Translations under genes and position numbers: made by a program
NCBI RefSeq assembly: GCF_030150285.1
Contig: NZ_JASLGE010000006.1
Span: 1-49,498 of the forward strand
Length of the DNA stretch: 49,498 nucleotides
Reading direction: 5' to 3'
From: Pseudomonas sp.
GTDB taxonomy: Bacteria > Pseudomonadota > Gammaproteobacteria > Pseudomonadales > Pseudomonadaceae
The notes under the pieces: generated by a model
Seen by the model: the letters and a program-made list of their open reading frames with translations, nothing else
The model's database searches: none
Told to the model about the DNA's origin: nothing
Part shown: positions 1 to 7,846 of the stretch, piece after piece
Numbering within the stretch: position 1 is the first letter of the stretch
How the letters are laid out: each line of letters starts with the position of its first letter

Positions 1-444
1 GAGCGTGAAGTTCGAGACCTGGAGCATGATGAGCGACGACGAATACGCCAGGAAAAAGCAGCCCCGCTGATGCAGACCTTGCATGCCTGGATGATCGCCC
101 AGCGCGAGCTTGTGTTTGAAGGGTTGGCCATCACCAAAGCCTTGGATTACAGCCTCAAGCGCTGGGCAGCGCTGTCGCGCTACCTCGATGACGGGGCTGT
201 ACCCATTGATAACAATTGGTGCGAGAACCAAATCAGGCCTTGGGCTCTTGGGCGTAAAAACTGGCTCTTCGCAGGGTCGTTACGCAGTGGCAAACGCGCT
301 GCTGCGCTGATAAGCCTGATCCAGTCGGCCAAGCTCAACGGACATGATCCGTATGCCTACCTAAAGGACGTTTTCGCTCGGCTGCCGACGCAGCGGGCAA
401 GTGAGATTCAGGAACTACTGCCACATCGTTGGCAACCGACTTAG
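1..444 (+). CDS. tnpC: IS66 family transposase TnpC, C-terminal part
   Basis: This frame is open from base 1, so the gene begins upstream of the window. The visible 147 residues hold the hallmark end of the IS66 DDE transposase: the segment YLDDGAVPIDNNWCENQIRP carries the final catalytic Glu in the context N-x2-CENQIRP. It is followed by the conserved GRKNWLFAGS and SGKRAAALISLIQSAKLNG blocks and a C-terminal tail ending in LPHRW. TnpC catalyses cut-and-paste movement of the element together with TnpA and TnpB. The first in-frame ATG, at base 70, is internal and not the start. Confidence 0.9.
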   Translation, partial: EREVRDLEHDERRRIRQEKAAPLMQTLHAWMIAQRELVFEGLAITKALDYSLKRWAALSRYLDDGAVPIDNNWCENQIRPWALGRKNWLFAGSLRSGKRAAALISLIQSAKLNGHDPYAYLKDVFARLPTQRASEIQELLPHRWQPT

Positions 445-474
445 TTGCGCAAGATGGGATGCCCGGACGGTTAC
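1..474 (+). mobile_element. 3' end of an IS66-family insertion sequence
   Basis: The window opens inside an IS66-type element. It contains the end of the tnpC transposase gene followed by about 30 bases of terminal sequence. The right end is placed at 474 because the bases before it end in GGACGGTTAC, the complement of a GTAACCG start, which fits the GTAA-type termini of IS66 elements. The relaxase gene ends only 19 bases further on, so the element landed just beyond the 3' end of traI. The boundary is inferred from the terminal motif alone. Confidence 0.7.
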
Positions 475-492
475 CCTTGAAGCGACAACACT

Positions 493-2097
493 TCACTTTG
501 GCTGTTTCTCAGAAGAGATCAATGTCAGATAAGGATTGTCGAATGGCACATCCGGCAAAATGTGCTGTGGGTGAAGCAGGAGATAGCCATGCAAGCGCCT
601 GCCCTTACGGGGGCCGTGTACTTCGCAGGTCCATAAGTTTAGGTCGTCGGAGCGCTTGCGGTGCATCCCCAAGTGTTCGAACTGCTTTTGCAGCCATTGC
701 CAATCGCTTGAGGCTTCGTGCTTCAAGCCTTGGGTGATTTCTGGGTGTTCCTGCAGGTAACGATGAAAGATCCCGGGACTGACCATAAACAGGGTTCCGT
801 CGACCGTGTGCAGAAGGGCTTTAGCGTCGTTCAGGGTCAGGCGTTGTTGGCGCAGGCCATCGAGCAACCATTTGACGAACTGTACGCCATGAGGCTCCTG
901 TGGAGTTGACTCGTTGTTTGCTGCAGGAAAATCGGTTGTTTCAGCGGCTGTGCCTACTTCCATCACGACACTACCCACAAATGGCGTAGGTAGTTGCTCT
1001 GTCTCCCAGATCAAGGACGGTGCCATTTTGAGCAGGGTAAAGGTCTGAGTCCAGCCGCTGTCGCTGTGCACGGTCGCTCTCCAGATGGCTTTCCCTGTAG
1101 GGCTTTCCATTACCAGTTCATGTTCTTGCAGGATGTTGAACAGGGTGGTGTTGCGTTCGGGGATCCCACTGATGCCTTGGGACAACAGGTGAGCGCGCAG
1201 TTTGTCCGAAGCGGTCTTGCTGACCAGCCACAGGGCACTTTCGGTTAGCCAGCCGTCCGATGCTTCGGGCTGGTTAAGCTTGAATTCGTTACGCACCAGG
1301 TAGCGTAGGCCTTCAAGTAGCTTGCGTTGCAGCGCGTGTCGAGGTGCTGCAAGAGCTTGAACGGGATCGCCACCTAGGGCCTGGGCGACGGAAGCCTGGT
1401 CTGCGCGGATCACCAGTTCGCCCAGAATACCGGTGTGCTCATGCTGGCCAGCGAGGGCGGGGAGCATCATGGCCCATAGTTGCGGGAAACCGCTGAGCCA
1501 ATCCAGAGGTTCGCGACCGAGTACTGCAATAGCTAGCAGTCCTGTTGACGCGCCATGCAGGCGATATTGCCGCTGCGGATTGTGTCGGAAGCGGTAGGGC
1601 TTACGCAGTGGGCCGTGCCAGGGGTGCCAATGCTGGCCATCGCAGTCTTCCACCAGCAAGTCGGTTACCAGTTTGCCAATATCGTGCAGCAATGCAGCGT
1701 AGGCGATGCCAGCGGTCCAGGCCTCGGCCTGCTGGGTCTGGACCTCTGGCGGGGTGCCCGGTGGCAGCAGATATGACTGGCGCAGTTTCAATGCGCACAC
1801 CACGATTTCCAGGCCGTGATCCAGTAGTCCACCGGAATGGGCGTGGTGATGGCTCTCGGAGGCGGGGAAGAGTTGCACCAGTTCGGCGTAACGCGCCAAT
1901 GGCCCACGGTAGAGCGTTGCAAATTGTGCAGGTGAAACGGCGGTACGCTGCCAGATTTGCTCCAGCAGTGCTTGTCGATGGGGTGGTGCCAGCAGTTCTT
2001 CAGGGGATTGTGGGTGGCACCAGTGGTGCGGCGCTTCGGTGTGAGTGTCGGATTGCGCTGTAGATTCTTTTTTCCAGTGTGGGAGCCAGCGAAACAT
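493..2097 (-). CDS. traI: MobH-type relaxase TraI (TraI_2 family)
   Basis: 534 residues. The protein nicks oriT and leads the transferred strand during ICE conjugation. The N-terminal half (about residues 20-330) is the HD-hydrolase-like TraI_2 domain, with the metal-binding motifs HHHAHSGGLLDHGLE and LLHDIGK. The last 120 residues (starting near GVQFVKWLLDG) look like the TraI_2_C winged-helix domain, ending in FDNPYLTL. A strong GGAGG lies five bases before the ATG. It is transcribed away from the repeat-rich spacer at 2098-2323, the usual relation of a relaxase gene to an origin of transfer. The downstream IS66 copy does not seem to have cut the coding region. Confidence 0.9.
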   Translation of the reverse strand: MFRWLPHWKKESTAQSDTHTEAPHHWCHPQSPEELLAPPHRQALLEQIWQRTAVSPAQFATLYRGPLARYAELVQLFPASESHHHAHSGGLLDHGLEIVVCALKLRQSYLLPPGTPPEVQTQQAEAWTAGIAYAALLHDIGKLVTDLLVEDCDGQHWHPWHGPLRKPYRFRHNPQRQYRLHGASTGLLAIAVLGREPLDWLSGFPQLWAMMLPALAGQHEHTGILGELVIRADQASVAQALGGDPVQALAAPRHALQRKLLEGLRYLVRNEFKLNQPEASDGWLTESALWLVSKTASDKLRAHLLSQGISGIPERNTTLFNILQEHELVMESPTGKAIWRATVHSDSGWTQTFTLLKMAPSLIWETEQLPTPFVGSVVMEVGTAAETTDFPAANNESTPQEPHGVQFVKWLLDGLRQQRLTLNDAKALLHTVDGTLFMVSPGIFHRYLQEHPEITQGLKHEASSDWQWLQKQFEHLGMHRKRSDDLNLWTCEVHGPRKGRRLHGYLLLHPQHILPDVPFDNPYLTLISSEKQPK

Positions 2098-2323
2098 GGC
2101 GACCTCCGTAGTGCAGGGCGTGGCAATACCCTTTGCCTTTTCGGGATATGGCCTTTCCTATTAGCGTCCCTTCCGTTGTGCCTTTTGCCCCAGCCATTTC
2201 GGCCTTTTGGGCCATTTTTGGCTGATAAGTGGCACGCAAAAAGCAGAGCAGGTGTGGTATTTGTTGGAGCATATCCTTCCACTATGAGGTGCTGAAAAGC
2301 CCGCTGCTGTAGAGGTGAATGCC
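2098..2323. other. Divergent intergenic region; oriT candidate
   Basis: This spacer separates traI (minus) from the DUF3742 gene (plus). It holds six related heptamer-like repeats: GCCTTTT at 2135 and 2180, GCCTTTC at 2151, GCCTTTTG at 2202, and GCCATTT at 2193 and 2211. Three overlap a nested inverted repeat at 2193-2222 with inner arms GGCC/GGCC around TTTTG and outer arms GCC/GGC. Both promoters must lie here too. Clustered repeats and a hairpin beside a relaxase gene suggest oriT, but no nic site can be recognised by eye, so this is inference. Confidence 0.4.
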
Positions 2324-2674
2324 ATGACTCGTTATCCCAACAGCAGTAAGGCTGAGCGTTTTGGACGCTGGTTGGGTAATAACTGCCGTAGAGGCGTTAA
2401 TCAGGAACGCCGCTTGTGGAATTGGCTACGTGCCAAGCAGGTGCCTACGGTGATCGTTTTTCTGCTGAGTTGGTCCGTACGTGTTGCGCTGATTATTGCG
2501 TTGTTTACTTTGTCGTTTTGGTTGCTGTTATTTGTCTTGGCGATCGTTCTGGTGCCTAAAACCGCTGTGCCAGAAGGTGAGTACGGCCAACACGATGTTG
2601 ATCACCGCAAGACCCTATATTACGACCCGAAAAACTATAACGATGATCCTGACCCTCGCTTTGATGACGAGTGA
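2324..2674 (+). CDS. DUF3742 family ICE membrane protein
   Basis: 116 residues. Small conserved protein found beside traI in PFGI-1-type ICEs; its biochemical role is unknown. A basic N-terminus is followed by a hydrophobic stretch at about residues 48-80 (VIVFLLSWSVRVALIIALFT onward), probably two closely spaced or one long membrane segment, and an acidic Asp/Tyr-rich tail. The ATG at 2324 is preferred over the in-frame GTG at 2315 because GAGGTG sits about seven bases before it. It is the only core gene here on the plus strand and converges on the TraG-like gene with one base between the stops. Confidence 0.8.
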   Translation: MTRYPNSSKAERFGRWLGNNCRRGVNQERRLWNWLRAKQVPTVIVFLLSWSVRVALIIALFTLSFWLLLFVLAIVLVPKTAVPEGEYGQHDVDHRKTLYYDPKNYNDDPDPRFDDE

Positions 2675-2675
2675 T

Positions 2676-4184
2676 CTACCTCTTGGCTGCGTTGATCGAG
2701 GTGCTTGCTCCTTTGGCAGCGGCATTTCCGGATTCTCTTGTACCGTCTGAAAGGCCTTGAAGCAGGTTCCCGGCTCGTACACCCGACCAGGCAAGTGCTG
2801 TTATCCAGAATGCAGGAAGCACCAAAAACATCGTTCCCATCACAAAATTCAGCAACATATCCCCGAACGAGTCATTCAATCCGAAAAGCACACTGAAGTC
2901 GTTTTGCGACGCAGCGCTGCCATAGAGCGCATCAAGGATGGTGCTATCGATCCAGCGTGCCAGCTGAAACCAGAAGTCGACGAAGAACAGTGCGAACTGC
3001 ACGCAACTGGCGGTCACCAGGGTCTTCAGGTCGTAGGTGCCGATCACCAGCACCAGCGGCAGGCAAATAACCAGGGCCATTTTCAGGAACGACAGCACCA
3101 TCGGCAGCGCCTGGCGCACTACGTCCATGGCCGGAAAAACCCCCAATGAACCTACCGTCAGACCCACATTGGCAGCAGTACGGGTGATCATGTTGTCGAT
3201 GCTTTTTTCCACTTGGCCGCCGTAATCGCTATACACCTGGCCGAGATTCATCGCTTGTTGTCTGGGCGCGACAATGGCGCGAATTACTGCATCATCGACT
3301 TGACTGCGGGATACGAAACCGGCCCAGCGCGCGAGGCGGGTAAGCACAGGTGCATCCACTTGCAGCAGCAAGCGTGGGCGCAAGCCGAGGTCTTTGTCTG
3401 CCCACCATTGCTGGCAGCTGGGGTAGCCTCCACCACCGGGCACCTGTGCCAGTCCTGCATCGCGGTTTGCCTCATATGGCCAGGAAAGTCGCGGTGTGCT
3501 GGAGCGATAGCGATCGTAGAAGTCCGGGTTGTCGAGAAAGTAGCGAGAGCCGATCCAGGCGACATCGTTCATCTGATCGTCGTTCAGCCGTGGACGATCC
3601 ATAAACAGCCGTGCGCGAGCACGTGCGTAGCAATCACGGGTAAAGTCGGCGATTTCCTGGGCCAGCAAGGGGTCATTGATTCGTGCACTGTCGATGGTCA
3701 TGCGCATCTGTCGAAGATCGACCCCGCAAGGGATGGACGCAACCGCTGCACCTGTCACGGCCTTGGACAGCGAATGGATAAAGAACCACCACACGGGCAC
3801 TTCGGCGCTTTGGTTGTTCAGGGTCGTGAATGCATTGCTCCAGCCGGTTTCACTGGGGGATGCGACGCGCACCTGACACTGGTTTGATCGGCTTTCGTCG
3901 AACTGTAGGGTGTTCAGATCTACCGGTATAAACGGGATGCCGGCGAACAGGATCACCACAATGGCCACCCATACCCGGTTCTCAATTCTCATCGCCGAGA
4001 GCACGCCCTTGTTGCCTTCATCGGCACCTTCGGCGCGGGCGCGTAACCACTCCTGCAGGATGATGGCGAGAAACGGCAGGGCGAATACCCCGCTGGCGAC
4101 CAATACCTGCCACAACCCGTTGTTGACGATCCAGCCTACCAGCGTCAGGTAATACTCCAAATAGTCAGTGGTGCTCAGGCTCAT
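2676..4184 (-). CDS. traG: TraG N-terminal-domain conjugative transfer protein
   Basis: 502 residues. Inner-membrane protein of the mating apparatus, resembling the N-terminal half of F-plasmid TraG. Membrane segments are visible near residues 27-48, 78-92 and 355-400, with two more near 430-465, around a large periplasmic stretch rich in Cys and Trp. It lacks the long periplasmic C-terminal half of F TraG, as is usual for ICE versions. Its ATG overlaps the stop of the upstream gene (ATGA), so the two are translationally coupled. The downstream end nearly touches the convergent DUF3742 gene. Confidence 0.8.
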   Translation of the reverse strand: MSLSTTDYLEYYLTLVGWIVNNGLWQVLVASGVFALPFLAIILQEWLRARAEGADEGNKGVLSAMRIENRVWVAIVVILFAGIPFIPVDLNTLQFDESRSNQCQVRVASPSETGWSNAFTTLNNQSAEVPVWWFFIHSLSKAVTGAAVASIPCGVDLRQMRMTIDSARINDPLLAQEIADFTRDCYARARARLFMDRPRLNDDQMNDVAWIGSRYFLDNPDFYDRYRSSTPRLSWPYEANRDAGLAQVPGGGGYPSCQQWWADKDLGLRPRLLLQVDAPVLTRLARWAGFVSRSQVDDAVIRAIVAPRQQAMNLGQVYSDYGGQVEKSIDNMITRTAANVGLTVGSLGVFPAMDVVRQALPMVLSFLKMALVICLPLVLVIGTYDLKTLVTASCVQFALFFVDFWFQLARWIDSTILDALYGSAASQNDFSVLFGLNDSFGDMLLNFVMGTMFLVLPAFWITALAWSGVRAGNLLQGLSDGTRESGNAAAKGASTSINAAKR

Positions 4185-4507
4185 GGGGCCTCCAGACCGG
4201 ACAGGATATTACTGACCTCCAGCAGCACCAGCGCGGCGATGCCTGCTACTTCAGTACGGCGCAGGCGAGGGCGGATTTCCGACCCGCGTAGCAGCAATCG
4301 CGTGCGCATCCGCAACCAGCCATATATCAGAGCGGCATACAGCCCCATCCGCCATAGCAGCAAGCCCAGTGCATGATCACGGACCCAATCGCGCCAGGAC
4401 TGCATATCGCCCAGCACATTGATCATCACTGCGGCCATCAACAGCAATAGGGCCCAGGCGAGGCCATTACTCAAGGGTCGCAGATACTTCAAGTCGGGCT
4501 TGTGCAT
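4181..4507 (-). CDS. Small ICE transfer-operon membrane protein
   Basis: 108 residues, unrecognised beyond its position. The conserved slot between the PFL_4711-family gene and the TraG-like gene is normally filled by a short membrane protein in these ICEs. Three hydrophobic segments are visible: LAWALLLLMAAVMINVLG, LGLLLWRMGLYAALIYGWL and VAGIAALVLLEVSNIL. The start at MHKPDLKYL is chosen because it lies one base after the upstream stop; an upstream in-frame ATG at 4579 would overlap that gene by 70 bases. Its stop overlaps the next start (ATGA). Confidence 0.65.
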   Translation of the reverse strand: MHKPDLKYLRPLSNGLAWALLLLMAAVMINVLGDMQSWRDWVRDHALGLLLWRMGLYAALIYGWLRMRTRLLLRGSEIRPRLRRTEVAGIAALVLLEVSNILSGLEAP

Positions 4508-4508
4508 A

Positions 4509-5876
4509 TCAGCGACTATCGTCGACAGGCCGTTCGATTTGCTCAACGCGATTGCGAACGGGATCGCCCTGATACACACCGCGTGAGCTTTCGGTACGCG
4601 TCTGGCTACGCCTCAATATTTCGCTAGGAGCGTTGGCCAGCAGCGTACGTCGCATCTCTAGTTCGATTTTCAGGTTCTGAATTTCCAGGGTCAGTAAATC
4701 GCTTTCCTGAGCAACGGCCTGCTGTGCCAGTGCATTGGCAGCAATATTGGGCTCCTGACGCCCCGTCAGCAGGGTACGTTGCAGCAGCAGGGCTTTTTCC
4801 AGCACGCTGGACAAGGCCACCTCAGAGGCCAACCGTTGGCCCAGCAGATCCTGATCAGGTTCGTCGCGCAAGGCCTCGATCAGCCCGCGAGTGATCGGTA
4901 AAGCGTTGCTGCTGGCGGCCTCCAGATTGGCCAGTGTGGTGGGTACGCGTGCGTTGATCAGATCTTGAAGCGCTCTGAGCTTGGTGTCGTATTCATCCTG
5001 GATCAATGGTGTCAGCCCTGTGCCAGCGGTGCTGTCGGTCTTGTTGCAGCCCTCGCAGGTGCGCTGCACCTGTTCGCCCAGCACGCGGTTGGCCCAGTCG
5101 GCCGCCGCCTGCGGCGAAGCCCAGCTCTGACAGCTCAAACGCCCGCCGCAGCTGGCGCGGGGGATCGGCGAGGTGTCGGTCACTCCGCGACCATTGAGCA
5201 GGTTGTAACCGGCGCGGGTCACATCGCTGACGACCTTGATGGGTGCCTGGCCGCTACCTCCGGCCTGCGCGCCGCCGACCCAGGGCACGCCCCGATTGCC
5301 GCGCTTGGCTTCGGTCTGTTCGATCGCGGCCACCGCATCGGTCTTGTTGGGCGCCTCCTTCAAGGCCATGCCTTCGGCCAGTTGCTCCCAGCCCGATTGC
5401 CCGCCGGCGATATCGGCCATGCGATTGGCGATGGCGCGGCACGTGGTCTTGGAGCGATCGAAGTCCAGTCGGGCCTGCAAAATCCCGTTGGTCAGCAGGT
5501 TGTACAGGCCGGGGTTGGCCCGCTGGATGACCATGGCAGGCAGCGAGGCCACTGCGCTGGTGGCGTTCTGGATCACGTTGCTCATGATCGACTGAAAGCC
5601 GTTGGTGATGCCGTTCAACTGGTTCTGCAACGTGGTTTCCAGGCTCATGTCGCCACAGATCAGGTTGCTGTTCCAGCCCACGCCGATACTCAGACTGCGC
5701 ATGTTCGCGCCGGGGCCCATCGGCACGGCGCGTCCGCCGCCGATGCTGTACAGCACGTCGTCACCGAGCACACTGCCGTGAATGCCGGTGCTTTGATCAT
5801 TGCTGGAGGCGGGCGTGCCGATCAGGGTGAGACAGAGGCCAAGCAGTGAAGGAAGACAGTGGCGTGCAATGTTCAT
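4509..5876 (-). CDS. ICE protein, PFL_4711 family (TraH-like)
   Basis: 455 residues, TIGR03755-type. A signal peptide (MNIARHCLPSLLGLCLTLIG, cleaved near ASS-ND) sends it to the periplasm, where TraH-like proteins help assemble the conjugative pilus and mating channel. The N-terminal third has the typical GGGRAVPMGP, WNSNLICGDM and SMSNVIQNATSAVASLP blocks. Paired cysteines occur in CGGRLSCQSW and CEGCNK, probably disulfides. The C-terminal 150 residues are helical and may be coiled coil. It is followed three bases downstream of the PFL_4710-family stop, in one operon. Confidence 0.8.
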   Translation of the reverse strand: MNIARHCLPSLLGLCLTLIGTPASSNDQSTGIHGSVLGDDVLYSIGGGRAVPMGPGANMRSLSIGVGWNSNLICGDMSLETTLQNQLNGITNGFQSIMSNVIQNATSAVASLPAMVIQRANPGLYNLLTNGILQARLDFDRSKTTCRAIANRMADIAGGQSGWEQLAEGMALKEAPNKTDAVAAIEQTEAKRGNRGVPWVGGAQAGGSGQAPIKVVSDVTRAGYNLLNGRGVTDTSPIPRASCGGRLSCQSWASPQAAADWANRVLGEQVQRTCEGCNKTDSTAGTGLTPLIQDEYDTKLRALQDLINARVPTTLANLEAASSNALPITRGLIEALRDEPDQDLLGQRLASEVALSSVLEKALLLQRTLLTGRQEPNIAANALAQQAVAQESDLLTLEIQNLKIELEMRRTLLANAPSEILRRSQTRTESSRGVYQGDPVRNRVEQIERPVDDSR

Positions 5877-5879
5877 CGT

Positions 5880-6815
5880 TCAGTCGCTCCAGTCGGTGCT
5901 GCCCAGAAACAGCTGGCCCTGTTGCTTGCAGCAGCTGTACGGCCGCCACAAAGCCCAGGCATAGGCACCGTCCTCGGCCTGCGGCAGCGCGCCCGCGTGC
6001 GGGAACACCGCGCAGCTCATCGACAACTCGGGTTGCAGCGGTTGCCATTGGCCACTTTGGGCATCACCTTCGAACAGTTCAGTAGCAGGCCAGTAGCCCG
6101 GTTTGGCCTTGGCCAGCAATGCTTGGTACAGGTGCGGTTGGCCGCGACGGGTCACGACATCGCCGGCACGCTGGGCGATCACGGCGGCGGCCTTGTGGTC
6201 ATCGGGTTGCTGGACGAATCCTCCGCGTGGATAGACCGTCCCCCATAGATTGCCGGACGCCATCGATCCGACCTCACGGCGGCCCGGCGTCAGCGCTTCG
6301 GGGTAGAGCATCTCGGGCAGGTTCTGCCGCCAGGCCAGGTTGTCGAAGGTGCTCAGCAGATACGGCATCAACGGCGAACCGGCCCCGGCACAGCTGTAGC
6401 CGAACTGGCTGGCAAAACGGCTGAAAATCAGAGCGCCCGGATGGCCGATCACATCGGCATTTTTGAAGGTGAGCAGGGCGTTTTCGTGGGCCTGATTGGT
6501 GGTGCTGTCGCCCCCGCCTTGTGCGCTGGGATTGGCCGGGCTCAGCAGCGCCACCTCGCGCCACGGATTGGCACCGGTATCGGCATAGCTCGACACCACG
6601 GCATCGGGCACGTAATGCCGAACCTTGACCGAGGTCTTGACCTGGCAACCGTAGGGCGTACAGCGCAGCCAGTAGCAGACCCCGACCACCCGGTAGGCCA
6701 GGCAGGCTGGCGACAGGCTGGACGTGACAAGGGTTGCGCTGTCGATCGCTGAAGCGCTGCTGGACATAGCCAGCAGGATCAGGGACGTACGACAAAAAAG
6801 GGCTCGATGATTCAT
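5880..6815 (-). CDS. ICE protein, PFL_4710 family (TraU-like)
   Basis: 311 residues, TIGR03756-type. Exported protein (signal peptide ending ASA-ID) related to TraU, which acts in DNA transfer rather than pilus extension in F. Cysteine-rich: LSPACLAYRVVGVCYWLRC and TPYGCQVK near the N-terminus, SYSCAGAG in the middle and a CCKQQG motif near the end. No Shine-Dalgarno sequence is evident upstream of the ATG; a 9-base inverted repeat occupies that position instead (6821-6853). The PFL_4709-family gene that usually precedes it is absent and unrelated genes take its place. Confidence 0.8.
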   Translation of the reverse strand: MNHRALFCRTSLILLAMSSSASAIDSATLVTSSLSPACLAYRVVGVCYWLRCTPYGCQVKTSVKVRHYVPDAVVSSYADTGANPWREVALLSPANPSAQGGGDSTTNQAHENALLTFKNADVIGHPGALIFSRFASQFGYSCAGAGSPLMPYLLSTFDNLAWRQNLPEMLYPEALTPGRREVGSMASGNLWGTVYPRGGFVQQPDDHKAAAVIAQRAGDVVTRRGQPHLYQALLAKAKPGYWPATELFEGDAQSGQWQPLQPELSMSCAVFPHAGALPQAEDGAYAWALWRPYSCCKQQGQLFLGSTDWSD

Positions 6816-6820
6816 GGAGA

Positions 6821-6853
6821 CAACTACCCGTATGCAAACTTAGGGGGTAGTTG
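6821..6853. repeat. Inverted repeat before the PFL_4710-family gene
   Basis: CAACTACCC (6821-6829) and GGGTAGTTG (6845-6853) are perfect 9-base arms around a 15-base loop, beginning six bases upstream of the ATG at 6815. In the minus-strand mRNA this hairpin would cover the place where a ribosome binding site is expected, and no purine-rich SD is visible. It may be a translational control hairpin or a protein-binding site. Confidence 0.5.
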
Positions 6854-6925
6854 AGCGCCATGGAGGTCGGATGTCGCGCTGCTATGCGCAGTCGCGTGTG
6901 ACCCTATTGCATCAGGGGTGTGGGC

Positions 6926-7225
6926 TTACTTGGTGCAAGTCAGCCTTGAGTACGTCGGCGGATCCAGAAGGATGCCTGGTGTCATGAAGGTTGAGCAGTT
7001 GAACACGCGGCCCTTGGCCGTGGTGGCTTTGAAGGTCAGTTCGGCTCCCCCCAGAAAGTCCTCCTTGCCCTTGGTGACCGGCCCCATGGTCAGTTCATCG
7101 GTAGAGCCCAGTCCGATTGCTTCGGCGGTGACTTTGTGAAGTTGCAGTACGTTGGGTTTACTGGCACAGGCTGCTAAAGCGCTGGTCAGCACCAGCAGAA
7201 GAGCGGCACGGGAGGTTCTTGTCAT
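6926..7225 (-). CDS. Small predicted lipoprotein
   Basis: 99 residues, not recognised. The N-terminus MTRTSRAALLLVLTSALAAC has a clear lipobox (LAAC), so it is probably a lipid-anchored envelope protein. Two further cysteines (NCSTF, RLTCTK) could pair. The ATG at 7225 is chosen because AAGGA lies ten bases before it; an in-frame upstream ATG at 7246 lacks an SD. It lies where the PFL_4709-family gene is expected in related ICEs but shows no similarity to it that I can see. It may be an accessory surface protein, for example an exclusion factor, but nothing shows this. Confidence 0.6.
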   Translation of the reverse strand: MTRTSRAALLLVLTSALAACASKPNVLQLHKVTAEAIGLGSTDELTMGPVTKGKEDFLGGAELTFKATTAKGRVFNCSTFMTPGILLDPPTYSRLTCTK

Positions 7226-7524
7226 AGAGGGTGATTCCTTGGACATGATCGATGGGCAAGGCTCTTTCTCGCAAAGAGGTTGCACTGTTCGTCGTGGAGT
7301 GAGGTTTTTGCCCTACGGCGAGTAGAGTCTAAGGAGGTCAATTTGCTCTCACAATCAGCAGGCAAAAATCAGGAGCAGGCTTACCGCTGATGGCGTATAC
7401 CTCTGTCAGCTACGTCCTACGCTTGTGGCGCGATCATGGATTTAACGAACCAATCTTTGCAGGTTCGCCACAGCCGTTGGACTCCAGCAAGTTGCTGAAA
7501 TCCAACGGCTGTAGACACGGAGCA
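7226..7524. other. Gene-poor stretch with a long hairpin
   Basis: No convincing gene. The lipoprotein's leader occupies the first part. At 7470-7512 there is a nested inverted repeat: ACAGCCGTTGGA and its complement TCCAACGGCTGT are 12-base arms, and inside them AGCAA and TTGCT pair around one base. It starts 13 bases past the TacA-like stop and has no T-run, so it is not an obvious intrinsic terminator. No toxin reading frame is found downstream of the antitoxin. Confidence 0.5.
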
Positions 7525-7785
7525 TCAGGTGCTCCAGGGAGCGGGACGGCTCAGCAGGTCTTTCAAGCCCGGATTGTCCTGTGCGGGTCGGTCTAGCAGC
7601 TCTGCAATGGCTTGGGCTTTTTCGTCGTTGAGCAACGTCTGTTCGGCAACCTGACAAGCGCTGTCGAGGATGAACTTGGCCAGCGATTTGTTGGCCTGCC
7701 TGGATGCCCTGCATAGCACCCTGTTTTGTTGCGGGGTGGTGTGCAGGATGAGTCGGGAGTTGCGCGATCTGATGTTGCTCATCAT
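7525..7785 (-). CDS. Orphan TacA-like (DUF1778) antitoxin
   Basis: 86 residues. DUF1778/TacA proteins are ribbon-helix-helix antitoxins that neutralise GNAT-type acetyltransferase toxins acting on aminoacyl-tRNA. The sequence fits throughout: SRLILHTTPQQNRVLCRASR, then ANKSLAKFILDSACQVAE, then the toxin-binding tail ending LKDLLSRPAPW. GGAGG precedes the start. In a complete module the toxin gene overlaps or directly follows; here the next 300 bases hold only a hairpin and no acetyltransferase frame. It is therefore an orphan, possibly protecting the host against a related module elsewhere. Confidence 0.75.
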   Translation of the reverse strand: MMSNIRSRNSRLILHTTPQQNRVLCRASRQANKSLAKFILDSACQVAEQTLLNDEKAQAIAELLDRPAQDNPGLKDLLSRPAPWST

Positions 7786-7846
7786 CGGAACCTCCAGTGA
7801 CGATAAGTGGGTGTTGGCAGGTAGCGTATGCAGTTACGAGCGTCAC

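Noticed and set aside
4965..5849. Plus-strand open frame of 294 codons opposite the PFL_4711-family gene
   Set aside because: Ala/Gly/His-rich composition typical of an antisense frame; the minus strand encodes a full recognisable protein.
7470..7512. Integron attC-like site (GTTGGAC and ATCCAAC)
   Set aside because: The core boxes are in the wrong order for attC (GTTRRRY first, RYYYAAC second), and there is no integrase or cassette.
7286..7524. A hidden GNAT toxin gene downstream of the TacA-like antitoxin
   Set aside because: All minus-strand frames after the antitoxin stop within a few tens of codons and show no acetyltransferase motif.
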